Positions 7,872-16,824 of a stretch of DNA of 64,000 nt are shown one piece after another. Origin of the DNA: Candidatus Desulfofervidaceae bacterium (lineage in GTDB: Bacteria; Desulfobacterota; Desulfofervidia; Desulfofervidales; Desulfofervidaceae); contig JALWFG010000011.1 in assembly GCA_027038965.1 (NCBI GenBank), positions 248,001 through 312,000 on the forward strand, given 5' to 3'. Under the pieces are notes generated by a model. It was not told where the DNA came from. It did no database searches and was given only the letters and a program-made list of their open reading frames with translations. How positions within the stretch are numbered: position 1 is the stretch's first letter; each line of letters begins with the position of its first letter. A program made the position numbers and the translations under genes.

Positions 7872-8711
7872 ATGATAGATACAAGTTTGTTATTAGATGA
7901 CGTGAAATTTTCAAAAGAAATGTTAAAAAAAGAAAAATTTTCAAATGCAGATCTAGTATTCATTTTGAGAAATATTTACAAATTCAAGTATTACCCAGTT
8001 GCAGTAAAATATTTTTATAAGGACGAAGAAATAGAAGATTTTAAAAAAAATAATGAGTTTAAATTAGCTGTAAAGCCTCTGACTTTTTGCCATTATGTAG
8101 CTGCATCAAGACAAGAAGGAGAAGTTCTATTTTGTGGGCAGGAAAAAATGGGATGTCCCAATGCCAAATTCGTCTTAGGGTGGAAGGAATTTGATGAATC
8201 AGAAGTAAAAAGACATTTAAAATACACAAAAGACAAAGACCAAGCCATTAGATTTTTAAAGACAAAAAAAAGATTACCACCAGGACTCAAGGCATTTGCC
8301 ACGGCTCCTCTTCATAAGGCAAATTTTGAGCCTGATGTAATCCATATGGTTTGTGACGTATTACAGTCATATCATATAGGAAATGACTGGGATGCTGCTT
8401 TTGATAATCATCCTTTTGAAATGTTCATGACCATGAATTCCTCTGTATGTCATGGTTGTGTAGCCACGTATGTCACTCAAAAACCCAATATCACTCAAAT
8501 GTGTAGTGGAAGCTATACCTCTGGTAAGACCGAACAAGGTGAAATAAATATTGTCATGCCCTATTCCCAGCTAGAACCTACTCTAAAATGGACCCTAGAG
8601 AGGATAGTTAGGGATGGAGGTGCATCTTACTCAAGAACTGGACATACATATCCAGGTTATGATGTTTGTAAGATATGTCCCCTCCTTGTCTTTACAAAAC
8701 CAAGAAAATAA
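7872..8711 (+). CDS. DUF169 family protein
   Basis: A protein of ~280 residues of the DUF169 family (COG2043), whose function is unknown but which is common in anaerobes. Visible signatures are YYPVAVKYFY near the N-terminus, CHYVAASRQEG, a GCPNAKFVLG segment, and conserved Cys in the middle (CHGCVATY) and at the end (CKICPLL), which could bind metal or Fe-S. Two starts are possible: ATG 7842, and ATG 7872 with a G-rich Shine-Dalgarno ~10 bases upstream. I prefer 7872, because 7842 lies inside a repeat that also occurs at 8945 without this gene. It follows the acetyl-CoA-synthetase-like gene by ~140 bases and may share its sigma-54 transcript. Confidence 0.75.
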   Translation: MIDTSLLLDDVKFSKEMLKKEKFSNADLVFILRNIYKFKYYPVAVKYFYKDEEIEDFKKNNEFKLAVKPLTFCHYVAASRQEGEVLFCGQEKMGCPNAKFVLGWKEFDESEVKRHLKYTKDKDQAIRFLKTKKRLPPGLKAFATAPLHKANFEPDVIHMVCDVLQSYHIGNDWDAAFDNHPFEMFMTMNSSVCHGCVATYVTQKPNITQMCSGSYTSGKTEQGEINIVMPYSQLEPTLKWTLERIVRDGGASYSRTGHTYPGYDVCKICPLLVFTKPRK

Positions 8712-8773
8712 AAAAAGGACCATGTCCCCCCTAATTATTTTAGTCTTTACTTAGTCGAGATTCTCTACAATTC

Positions 8774-8801
8774 TGTCCTGCACCCCTAGGGGTGCAGGAC
8801 A
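8774..8801. repeat. 28-bp perfect palindrome
   Basis: Arms TGTCCTGCACCCC and GGGGTGCAGGACA meet at a central TA (CCCCTAGGGG). The symmetry is perfect over all 28 bases. It interrupts the transposase remnant frame, creating its stop codon. It could act as a terminator-like hairpin for the DUF169 gene (no clear T-run), or be two fused element ends. Confidence 0.7.
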
Positions 8802-8869
8802 CTACTAGGAAGTTCAGCTTCAGCAAGAATTTGTATAATTTTATCTGGTGGATATTTTGTTGGTTTCAT
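8786..8869 (-). pseudogene. Transposase OrfA N-terminal fragment
   Basis: Starts ATG at 8869 after AAAGGAGG and reads MKPTKYPPDKIIQILAEAEL, which looks like the first helix of an IS3-type OrfA helix-turn-helix protein. The frame then enters the palindrome and stops at 8786-8788. The rest of OrfA and all of OrfB are absent. Confidence 0.5.
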
Positions 8870-8944
8870 AACAATACCTCCTTTTTCAGAAATTTTACAC
8901 AAAATTACCCTTTTTGACATTCCAAAAAATGGGGGGCAGGTCAA

Positions 8945-8979
8945 GTTAAAATATGTCCGCTCAAAAGAGAGTCATTACA
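8945..8979. repeat. 35-bp direct repeat, copy 2
   Basis: Second copy of the repeat at 7834-7868, starting two bases after the insertion-sequence end. The ATG inside it opens only a short frame with no DUF169 similarity. It may be a leftover of a duplicated DUF169 upstream region. Confidence 0.65.
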
Positions 8980-9030
8980 CAAATTAGGGTAAAAATGGTA
9001 GGGGTAAGACTAAGCGTTTTTTGAGAGGCG

Positions 9031-10038
9031 TTATTTTTCATCGTCTTCTTCAGAAAGGAGTTTTTGATATTTTTTTATCCAGCCATAAATCTTTACCTTT
9101 TCTGGGTGTTTCAAGAGGGCGTCTTTAAGAGTTGTAATCAAATCTGCCAAGCGGTTTCTTCTTTTATAAGCAGCAAATAATGCCGCTCTCACAGGATGAT
9201 TATAAGGATTTTCTAAAAAAAACTGCCTCAGCCTCTCAATTCCCATATCTATTTGCCGGGTATCATCTGTTTTTACTAAGACAAAGCCCAGATTTAAACT
9301 AGCCTCACGATTATGAGGGTCAATTTTCAATACTTTATTATAAATGGAAATGGCCTCTTGCCATTTGCCCTTATCTTTGGCCAGTTGAGCCTGCGTTAAT
9401 AACAAGGTTACATCCCTTTGAGACGAAGGCAAACGGCCAATGAGTTCCATCTCTTTATCCCATTTTTCCTTTCCTTTTAAATGCCTTTTAAGCATTAGAA
9501 TCCGCTTTTTTATCCCAGGATCTTTGGGATTTTCCTTTTGTAAAATCTCATATACCGTAATAGCATCTTTATATCGTTTAAGCCCCTCCAGAATCTTGGC
9601 CTTAAGCCATCTGATAGGAGTGGTGTCTTGAAGCTTATAAGGCACTGACTGTAACAACTCCCAAGCCTCTTTTGCCTTTTTGGCCTTAAAGTATGCCTCC
9701 AATAGCCAATATAAAAAGGCAACTTTGTTAGGATATTGAGAAAAGAGATAATTGAAAATTTCTATTGCCTGCTCGGCATCTTTTTGAGTATTCTTGGCAA
9801 GCAAGATTCTTCCCTTAAGGCTTAAAACCAAATTTTCGCTTTTTGCTTGCCGTATCAATTTATTACAAATTTGTTCTGCCCTTTCAATGCCGCCTTTCTT
9901 TAAAAGGTATTCTGCCTCAAGTAATAGACCATAGAAATCCTCTGGATTGACCTCTAAAATTTTCTGAATCTGGGTTTCAGCTTCTTCTAAATGCCCAGAT
10001 TTGATAAGATTTTTTATCTCAAAAAAGCGTTTTTCCAT
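9031..10038 (-). CDS. Tetratricopeptide-repeat protein
   Basis: About 335 residues made almost wholly of TPR helices. The repeats are recognisable as A/G-x-x-x-E/A-x-x-x-x-x-x-x-x-x-P units, for example GHLEEAETQIQKILEVNP, KRYKDAITVYEILQKENP and GKWQEAISIYNKVLKIDP. There is no signal peptide or membrane helix, so it is probably a cytoplasmic scaffold or adaptor. ATG 10038 (MEKRFFEI) begins just before the first repeat; an in-frame TTG at 10071 is also possible and neither has a good Shine-Dalgarno. It lies close behind relA on the same strand and is probably co-transcribed with relA, proS and ispG. The specific role is unknown. Confidence 0.75.
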   Translation of the reverse strand: MEKRFFEIKNLIKSGHLEEAETQIQKILEVNPEDFYGLLLEAEYLLKKGGIERAEQICNKLIRQAKSENLVLSLKGRILLAKNTQKDAEQAIEIFNYLFSQYPNKVAFLYWLLEAYFKAKKAKEAWELLQSVPYKLQDTTPIRWLKAKILEGLKRYKDAITVYEILQKENPKDPGIKKRILMLKRHLKGKEKWDKEMELIGRLPSSQRDVTLLLTQAQLAKDKGKWQEAISIYNKVLKIDPHNREASLNLGFVLVKTDDTRQIDMGIERLRQFFLENPYNHPVRAALFAAYKRRNRLADLITTLKDALLKHPEKVKIYGWIKKYQKLLSEEDDEK

Positions 10039-10084
10039 CTCTTTACAAAAAACAAGTTTAAAGCGGAACAATTGAAGAACATTA

Positions 10085-12220
10085 TCACATTCCGATTCGC
10101 TTTACCTCTTCTACCCCTTCAACCTGCCAGAGGGCCTTGGTAACTTCTTGAAGATGTTGGGTGTTTTTGACTTCAATGACAAACGAGCAGAAGGCATAAT
10201 GGTCTAAGGTAGTTTTGGTTTCGGCTTCAATAATATTGGCGTTGGCCTTGGCAATAGCTGCACTCAATTCAGCCAAAAGACCTACTTTATCCTTGCATCG
10301 TAATTGGATATGAGCTGGGTAAACTTGGCCTTCTTCTTTCTCCCATTCTACATCAATTAATCTCTCAGGATCGGCCCGGGTAATATTAGGACAATCTACC
10401 CGATGAATGCTAACACCCTGTCCCCTTGTGATATAACCAATAATTTTGTCCCCAGGCAGTGGGGCACAACATTTGGCAATTTTCACCATGATTCCGTCAA
10501 TTCCTTTTACCTTGATGGCCGAAATGGATTTGTTTTTTTCCAAAACTTCTTTCGTAGTTTCTGCTGGTTGCCTTTTCTTCTCTGGAGGGGGAGAAATTAC
10601 ATTAATAATTTGCTTAGGAGAAACCTTCCCATAACTAACGGCCAAAATAAGGTCTTCTTTAGTTTTAAAGGAAAAATGCTGAGCGATTTTTTCAAAGTCA
10701 GGATTGTTAAAAAACTCTTGAAAATTGAGACTGTGTTTTCGGAATTCCTTTTCACATAATTCCTTACCTAGGGTAAGACCACGCTCTCGTTGCTCTTCTC
10801 TTAAAAACCTTTTAATTCGGTTTCTCGCCCGAGGGGTTTTAACAAAATGCAGCCAATCTTTACTAGGGTGCTGGCGAGGTGAGGTGATGATTTCTACTAC
10901 ATCTCCTGTATTTAGCCGATAACGCAACGGGACCAATCTTCCGTTTACCTTAGCCCCAGCACAGTGATGTCCCACTTCACTATGAATGCTATAGGCGAAA
11001 TCCACTACCGTTGCCCCAGCGGGCAGGGCCTTTACATCTCCTTTAGGTGTGAAGACATAAACTTCGTTAGGATACAGGTCTATCTTAATAGCACTCAAAA
11101 ATTCCCTAGGGTCTTTTAATTCCCTTTGCCAGTTGAGCAATTGCCTAAGCCACGCAAAACGTTTTATCTCCTTTTCGTCTTTGCCCTTTCCCTCTTTGTA
11201 ACGCCAATGGGCTGCTACACCCTCTTCAGCAATTTTGTGCATTTCCTCAGTTCGGATTTGAATTTCAATCCGGCCTCCATAAGGACCCACTACCGTGGTA
11301 TGCAAACTTTGGTAACCATTGAGTTTGGGCATTGCAATATAGTCTTTAAATCTTCCTGGTACGGGTTTCCATAAGGAGTGGACCATTCCAAGAACCCCAT
11401 AGCAATCCTTGAGAGACCTCACAATGATCCGAAAGGCAATTAAATCGTAAATTTGATCTAGGTCTATCTGTTGCCTTTTGAGTTTGAGGTAAATGCTGTA
11501 AATGCTCTTTAAGCGCCCCTCCACTCTGCCTTCAATGCCAAATTCTTTCAATTTTTGAGATAATATTTCTTTGACTTCCTCTATGTATTTTTTTTCTTCT
11601 GTTTTATGTCTGGCAACTCCTTCGCTAATATGGCGATAGGTTTCCGGCTCCAAGTAATAAAGACACAAATCTTCCAATTCGGTTTTTAACCATCCGATTC
11701 CTAATCTAGCCGCCAACGGGGCATATATTTCCAGTGTTTCTTTGGCAATGCGCTTTTGTTTGTCTTCTCGAAGGTATCCCAAGGTCCGCATATTGTGAAG
11801 TCTATCAGCCAGCTTTACTAACACCACTCGGATGTCTTGAGACATGGCCAGGATCATTTTCCTCATGTTTTCTGCCTGTCGTTCCTCCTGGGAACGGAAG
11901 GAAATTTTACCTAGCTTGGTGAGGCCATCAATAATGATTGCAATTTCCTCACCAAAGTTGTCCTTAATATCCTCAATGGTTACGTTACCGTCTTCTACTG
12001 TATCGTGTAACAAGCCGCAGGCGATAGCAATGACATCAAGGCGCATTCGAGCCAGAATATCGGCCACGGCCAGAGGATGAGAAAGATACGGTTCTCCAGA
12101 AATCCTCACTTGACCCTTATGCACCTTAGCTGAATAAATATAGGCCCGGCGCAATAGAGAAATATCGGCCTTGGGATTATAGCTTAATACTCTATCAATG
12201 ACATCTTCAATCCTTACCAT
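10085..12220 (-). CDS. relA: Bifunctional (p)ppGpp synthetase/hydrolase (RelA/SpoT homologue)
   Basis: A 711-residue long-form Rel protein of the stringent response. The order is HD hydrolase domain (HKGQVRISGEPYLSHPLAVA and LLHDTVEDG, both metal-binding His/Asp sets intact), synthetase domain (~240-350; YDLIAFRII, GRFKDYIAMPKLNGYQSLHT and EIQIRT), TGS domain (~390-450; VYVFTPKGDVKALPAGAT), helical/zinc-finger region (CCAPLPGD) and a C-terminal ACT domain. The hydrolase motif and the synthetase motif are both complete, so it should make and degrade (p)ppGpp. Its ATG follows the proS stop directly, so the two are translationally linked. Confidence 0.93.
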   Translation of the reverse strand: MVRIEDVIDRVLSYNPKADISLLRRAYIYSAKVHKGQVRISGEPYLSHPLAVADILARMRLDVIAIACGLLHDTVEDGNVTIEDIKDNFGEEIAIIIDGLTKLGKISFRSQEERQAENMRKMILAMSQDIRVVLVKLADRLHNMRTLGYLREDKQKRIAKETLEIYAPLAARLGIGWLKTELEDLCLYYLEPETYRHISEGVARHKTEEKKYIEEVKEILSQKLKEFGIEGRVEGRLKSIYSIYLKLKRQQIDLDQIYDLIAFRIIVRSLKDCYGVLGMVHSLWKPVPGRFKDYIAMPKLNGYQSLHTTVVGPYGGRIEIQIRTEEMHKIAEEGVAAHWRYKEGKGKDEKEIKRFAWLRQLLNWQRELKDPREFLSAIKIDLYPNEVYVFTPKGDVKALPAGATVVDFAYSIHSEVGHHCAGAKVNGRLVPLRYRLNTGDVVEIITSPRQHPSKDWLHFVKTPRARNRIKRFLREEQRERGLTLGKELCEKEFRKHSLNFQEFFNNPDFEKIAQHFSFKTKEDLILAVSYGKVSPKQIINVISPPPEKKRQPAETTKEVLEKNKSISAIKVKGIDGIMVKIAKCCAPLPGDKIIGYITRGQGVSIHRVDCPNITRADPERLIDVEWEKEEGQVYPAHIQLRCKDKVGLLAELSAAIAKANANIIEAETKTTLDHYAFCSFVIEVKNTQHLQEVTKALWQVEGVEEVKRIGM

Positions 12221-13921
12221 CTAACCGCCAATTTCTTTGACAATGTTTTCTATCTTTTCATTGAGCTCATTTAGGTCGGCAAGAATAACCTCTGAGGTTT
12301 TCCTTATCTTTAGTTCTACCCTATTTTCTTTTAAGTGCTTCCCAAGCGTAATTCTTATGGGGATGCCAATCAGGTCAGCATCCTTAAACTTGACCCCAGG
12401 ACGCTCGTCCCTATCATCATAAAGTACTTCCCATTTAGTCCCCAAGGATTTATAAAGACGTTCTGCCGTTTCCGCTATGAGGTTGTTTTTTACATCTACT
12501 GGCAGAAGATAAATTTGAAATGGAGCAATAGGATAGGGAAAAACAATCCCGTTTTTGTCATGGTTTTGTTCAATGGCAGCGGCTACGGTTCTTCCCACCC
12601 CAATGCCATAACATCCCATAATAATATAACGTTCCTTACCTTGGGCATCCAGATAAGTGGCCTTAAGAGATTGACTGTATTTGGTTCCCAGTTTAAAGAT
12701 ATGCCCTACTTCAATGCCCTTTTTAAAGACTAATTTCCCTCCGCATCTAGGGCAGGGGTCTTGGGGAGTAATGCAACGTATATCGGCAAATTGAGATACT
12801 TTAAAATCGGAAAGATTGACATTTACATAGTGATAATCGGTTTTATTGGCTCCGGTGATGAAATTGACCATGCCTTTGAGGGCCAAATCTGCAACGATGG
12901 GGATTTGAAGCCCTACAGGACCCGCAAACCCTACTTCAGCCCCAGTTTGCTGTTTCACTACTTCTTCTGGAGCCAATTCCAATTCGTTACAGCCTAAAAG
13001 ATGGCTTAATTTAACTTCATTGATTTCATGATCCCCCCGCACCAAGGCCGCTATTGGCTTGCCATCGGCCAAATAAATAATGGTCTTGACGAGCCTGGAA
13101 GCAGAGACCCCTAAGAATCCTGTTACTTCCTCCACCGTATGTTTCCCTGGGGTATGGACTTCCTCTCTGGGTTTAGGAGATTCCTTTGAGGGCATTATTG
13201 AAGATTTTACCTCTGCCTTCTCAATATTGGCAGCAAAATCACAATCTTGGCAAAAGACTATGGTGTCTTCACCCACATCGGCCAAGACCATAAATTCGTG
13301 AGAAAAACTTCCCCCAATGGTGCCTGTATCGGCCTCTACGGCCCGAAAATCAAGTCCACAACGGGTGAAAATGCGGCTGTAGGCCTCATACATTTGCCAA
13401 TAGCTCTTTTCCGCCCCCCTTTCGTCAGCATCAAAGCTATAAGCATCTTTCATAATAAACTCTCGACCCCGCATAAGGCCAAAACGAGGCCTGATTTCAT
13501 CCCGAAATTTCGTCTGAATCTGATATAAATTAAGGGGTAAATCCCGATAAGACCGCACCTCACGACGCACCAAGTCTGTAATCACCTCTTCATGGGTAGG
13601 CCCTAGACAAAAATCCCGATTGTGCCTGTCTTTAAACCGCAGAAGTTCCTTGCCGTATTTTTCCCATCTGCCTGATTCTTGCCACAACTCCGCTGGCTGC
13701 ACCATTGGCAAAAGGACTTCTTGGGCCCCAGCCCGATTCATTTCCTCTCTAATGATGGTTTCTACCTTTCTAATGGCTCTAAGTCCCAATGGGAGATAGG
13801 AGTAAATGCCAGAACCAAGTTTTCTAATCATTCCTGCCCTGAGCATAAGCTTATGGCTTGCAATTTCCGCCTCTGCCGGCAGTTCTTTAAGCGTTGGCAA
13901 AAAATAACGGGAATATCGCAT
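12221..13921 (-). CDS. proS: Prolyl-tRNA synthetase
   Basis: A 566-residue class II aminoacyl-tRNA synthetase of the bacterial type with an inserted editing (YbaK-like) domain. Evidence: [21 protein letters not shown] near the N-terminus, motif 2 ([28 protein letters not shown]), the editing insertion (~225-385), motif 3 ([17 protein letters not shown]) and the C-terminal anticodon-binding domain ([21 protein letters not shown]). ATG 13921 is the start because a perfect AAGGAGG lies 4-11 bases upstream; an earlier in-frame start at 13963 would lie inside ispG. It follows the ispG stop by one base. Confidence 0.94.
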   Translation of the reverse strand: MRYSRYFLPTLKELPAEAEIASHKLMLRAGMIRKLGSGIYSYLPLGLRAIRKVETIIREEMNRAGAQEVLLPMVQPAELWQESGRWEKYGKELLRFKDRHNRDFCLGPTHEEVITDLVRREVRSYRDLPLNLYQIQTKFRDEIRPRFGLMRGREFIMKDAYSFDADERGAEKSYWQMYEAYSRIFTRCGLDFRAVEADTGTIGGSFSHEFMVLADVGEDTIVFCQDCDFAANIEKAEVKSSIMPSKESPKPREEVHTPGKHTVEEVTGFLGVSASRLVKTIIYLADGKPIAALVRGDHEINEVKLSHLLGCNELELAPEEVVKQQTGAEVGFAGPVGLQIPIVADLALKGMVNFITGANKTDYHYVNVNLSDFKVSQFADIRCITPQDPCPRCGGKLVFKKGIEVGHIFKLGTKYSQSLKATYLDAQGKERYIIMGCYGIGVGRTVAAAIEQNHDKNGIVFPYPIAPFQIYLLPVDVKNNLIAETAERLYKSLGTKWEVLYDDRDERPGVKFKDADLIGIPIRITLGKHLKENRVELKIRKTSEVILADLNELNEKIENIVKEIGG

Positions 13922-13922
13922 C

Positions 13923-14981
13923 TTAGTCCTCCTTAGCAACCATCTTTTTGACTTCTGCTTCAAGCACCTTTAACAAGTCTTGTTCTTTAATCTTCTTGAT
14001 TACCTTGCCTTTTTTAAAGAGGATTCCTACCCCCTTTCCACCAGCAATACCGATGTCTGCCTCTTTGGCCTCTCCAGGGCCGTTTACCACGCACCCCATA
14101 ACTGCCACTTTAAGAGGCGTCTTTACCCATTCAAGTGCCCTTTCAACCTCATTGACCAGCTTGAACAAATCAATCTGGCAACGTCCACATGTAGGACAAC
14201 TGATAAGGTCAATGCCAAGTTGTCTCAAATTGAGTGCCCTTAGAATCTCATAGGCAATCTTCATTTCAACTACTGGATCTCCAGTAACCGAAACCCTTAT
14301 GGTTTCCCCAATGCCTTCAGACAACAGAATTCCCAAGGCGATGGCAGATTTAACGGCACTCCTTAAAGGCGGCCCCGCCTCGGTTACCCCCAAGTGGAAA
14401 GGATAGTTTACCCTTTGGGCTAAAGTGCGATAAGCAGAAATGGTGTCCAAAACAGAAGATGATTTTAACGACACCTTAAAATTGAAAAAATCCATATCTT
14501 CCAAAACATGAATTGCCCGCAGGGCACTGGCCACCATGGCCTCAGGGGTAGGGCCTTGATACAGATTTAAAAATTCCTTTTCTAATGAACCGCTATTTAC
14601 TCCAATTCTTACTGCCGTATTATAGTCTTTTGCCACTTTGACAACGGCCCTTAATTTTTTAACTCCCCCAATGTTACCCGGATTAATCCTTACCCCATCG
14701 GCGCCCTTTTCTATGGCCTTAATGGCCAGCCGATAATTAAAGTGAATATCTGCAATTAAGGGGATAGAAATTGACTTTTTGACCTTGGGAAGGGCTAGGA
14801 CGGCCTCTTCGTCAGGCACCGCCACCCGAACGATTTCACAACCTGCCTCTTCCAGGAGTTCAATTTGAGAAACTGTAGCGGCAATATTGGCTGGGTGGGT
14901 GGTAGTCATGGACTGCACCCTTACTGGTGCTCCACCTCCAATTTGAACATTTCCTACAAAAATTGGTCTTGTTTCCCGCAT
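13923..14981 (-). CDS. ispG: 4-hydroxy-3-methylbut-2-enyl-diphosphate synthase (GcpE)
   Basis: A 352-residue [4Fe-4S] enzyme of the non-mevalonate isoprenoid pathway, converting the cyclic diphosphate MEcPP to HMBPP. Recognised by the N-terminal TIM-barrel ([39 protein letters not shown]) and the C-terminal cluster-binding module with Cys in SCPTCGRCQ and in [11 protein letters not shown], the latter followed by a conserved Glu. Length is normal for the two-domain bacterial form. First gene of an ispG-proS-relA-TPR minus-strand cluster. Confidence 0.94.
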   Translation of the reverse strand: MRETRPIFVGNVQIGGGAPVRVQSMTTTHPANIAATVSQIELLEEAGCEIVRVAVPDEEAVLALPKVKKSISIPLIADIHFNYRLAIKAIEKGADGVRINPGNIGGVKKLRAVVKVAKDYNTAVRIGVNSGSLEKEFLNLYQGPTPEAMVASALRAIHVLEDMDFFNFKVSLKSSSVLDTISAYRTLAQRVNYPFHLGVTEAGPPLRSAVKSAIALGILLSEGIGETIRVSVTGDPVVEMKIAYEILRALNLRQLGIDLISCPTCGRCQIDLFKLVNEVERALEWVKTPLKVAVMGCVVNGPGEAKEADIGIAGGKGVGILFKKGKVIKKIKEQDLLKVLEAEVKKMVAKED

Positions 14982-15166
14982 CCCTTAATTTGTTATAGAA
15001 TACCCTAAAGGATTTGTAAACGGCTGTAACAATTCCAAATTAACGATTGAATATTACCTTTTTGACAGTTGGAAATCGGGCCGGGACTCTACTGCCAAGT
15101 GGAGAGAGCAGGTTAGAAGGTAAGAAGGACAAACACTCTAAATTCAACTGAGACAATAAACTTGAT

Positions 15167-16678
15167 TTAGGAATGCCTTTTATATCGCTCAATCTTACCA
15201 AATGGTTTTAGTTTGCCATCTTCAATGACCGATACTGCCCCATGCCCTCCACAAATAAGACACCTTTTGTTAGAAGGCGCCAACGTTTGCTCGGTTTCCT
15301 TGGCAATTTGAATTAAGGCCTGTCTTTCCCTAGCGGCCGTTTCACTATCTACATTGACTGAGGTCATAAGAACTTTGGCCAAAAGGTTAAATTGCCTTCT
15401 CTCTTCAGTCAAGCTTTCAAAGTTGAGCAGGCTGTCTCCTGTGAAAAGAAGCCCATGCTTGGGACAGAAAAAGAATACCTGCCCATACAGATGTCCACCT
15501 AGACTTTCCAAGACCTCAAAGTCTAAAGGACCTATTTGAAAACGGTAAATAATGGGAAAGATGTTTCTTAATCCCAATACCTGATTGGGGAAAGGCCTAA
15601 CCCTTGTCGGTGGTGTAAACCTTGAAAATAGGTTGATCAATTTGGTATAGACCTCTTCTAAAACACAGCCTTCGGCCTTTGACCTATAGGCCCGGTTTGA
15701 TTTTTCAATAATTTCAAGCGTGCCCTGATGCAAAAAAGAAGTAGCCTCATAAAACCCGGCTGCTCCAGCGTGGTCGGCATCGGCATGGGTAATAAAAATA
15801 CGTTTTAGTTTATTGAGATTCCCAAGACCGTATTTTTGAAACATCTCCATGACATCAGGATAATAAATCCCAAATCCAGTGTCAATCATGACCATCTCTT
15901 CAAGGCCATCAAATACAAATATGTTGCCCCCACAAGGCAGTTGAAAACAAAAGAGGGTGATATTTTGAGTAACCTCTATTCTTTGGATATCGGCATAAAA
16001 ACCTGCTCCGGCAGTGTTTTTAAGGGTTTTACCGGTCAAGATGATGCTCTCAAACACTTGTTTGGGCTCTTGTCCTAGGTTGGTTAGTTCTTGGACAATG
16101 TGGTTTATGTCATGAAGCAACTTGAGCAAGAACTTGTCTTCAGTCGGACCTATGATATCTCGCAACTTTTGAGCAAACCGGAGATAAAACACGGTGTCGT
16201 CTAAATGTTTGCCTGTGGTGTCATATTCCAAGATTTCAATCCGATAGCGTGATTTTAGATTGTTAAGGAGCTGGCAGGTGGGTTGGGTTCTTTCTATAGT
16301 CAAACTTACCGTGAGTCGGTCAGGGTGTTTGCCCTTTTCATCAAAGTCTAAAAAGGCAATGTTGGCCTTGGCTGAAGTGGTATAGTTTAAAAATTCAAAA
16401 AGGGCCCCTGGACGATTGGGCAAATATACGTTAAATTTTAGAAACCCAACTGGCCTTAAGGATTCTTGAAGATAGCCAATTTTGTGCAAGTCCTCTTTAA
16501 TTTTGTCTTGAGCCTCCTCTGAGGGAACGCTTATTTCAAAGAACACTGTGTGGGGATCTATGCGGTGGTCATAGTGAATCCGGCTGATATTGCCTTGGTA
16601 TCTCCTCACAATTTCAGCGGCTTTGTGCAAGGCCCCAGGTTCGTCTGGCATCCGGGCAATAAAATGTAGTTTTCTCAT
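15167..16678 (-). CDS. ACT-ACT-metallo-beta-lactamase-fold protein
   Basis: A ~503-residue protein with two N-terminal ACT-like domains (MPDEPGALHKAAEIV at ~10-80 and LPNRPGALFEFLN at ~90-165, both with the ligand-loop pattern P-x-x-P-G-A-L). A helical linker is followed by a C-terminal metallo-beta-lactamase domain (~240-470) with the metal motif THADADHAGA, a later GGHLYGQ histidine and FTGDSL aspartate. HxDxDH rather than HxHxDH at the first motif is a known variant. ACT domains bind amino acids or similar effectors, so this may be an allosterically controlled hydrolase or oxidoreductase; the substrate is unknown. ATG 16678 is preferred over upstream TTG 16693 because GAGGGGAAGG lies just before it. 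Confidence 0.7.
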   Translation of the reverse strand: MRKLHFIARMPDEPGALHKAAEIVRRYQGNISRIHYDHRIDPHTVFFEISVPSEEAQDKIKEDLHKIGYLQESLRPVGFLKFNVYLPNRPGALFEFLNYTTSAKANIAFLDFDEKGKHPDRLTVSLTIERTQPTCQLLNNLKSRYRIEILEYDTTGKHLDDTVFYLRFAQKLRDIIGPTEDKFLLKLLHDINHIVQELTNLGQEPKQVFESIILTGKTLKNTAGAGFYADIQRIEVTQNITLFCFQLPCGGNIFVFDGLEEMVMIDTGFGIYYPDVMEMFQKYGLGNLNKLKRIFITHADADHAGAAGFYEATSFLHQGTLEIIEKSNRAYRSKAEGCVLEEVYTKLINLFSRFTPPTRVRPFPNQVLGLRNIFPIIYRFQIGPLDFEVLESLGGHLYGQVFFFCPKHGLLFTGDSLLNFESLTEERRQFNLLAKVLMTSVNVDSETAARERQALIQIAKETEQTLAPSNKRCLICGGHGAVSVIEDGKLKPFGKIERYKRHS

Positions 16679-16824
16679 GCCTTCCCCTCTCAAAACTGTA
16701 ATCTACCTTACCAACCGGTTTATGTCAAAGAGGGGTACCATAAATGTAACAATGAGTCCTTAAGAGGTCAAGTTTTTTACCCATCTAACCAAACAAAGTT
16801 TGGCTTTGACAGCTTGCCTTTTTT

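Larger units (their letters stand above)
8718..8942. mobile_element. IS3-type insertion sequence remnant
   Basis: The ends are imperfect inverted repeats: GACCATGTCCCCCC at 8718-8731 and GGGGGGCAGGTC (complement GACCTGCCCCCC) at 8931-8942. C-rich ends of this kind are typical of IS3-family elements. The right end leads, on the minus strand, into a Shine-Dalgarno (AAAGGAGG) and the first 27 codons of an OrfA-like transposase. Only ~225 bases remain of an element that would normally be 1.2-1.5 kb, so nearly all of the transposase has been lost. Together with its flanks it fills the whole 8712-9030 gap. Confidence 0.6.
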
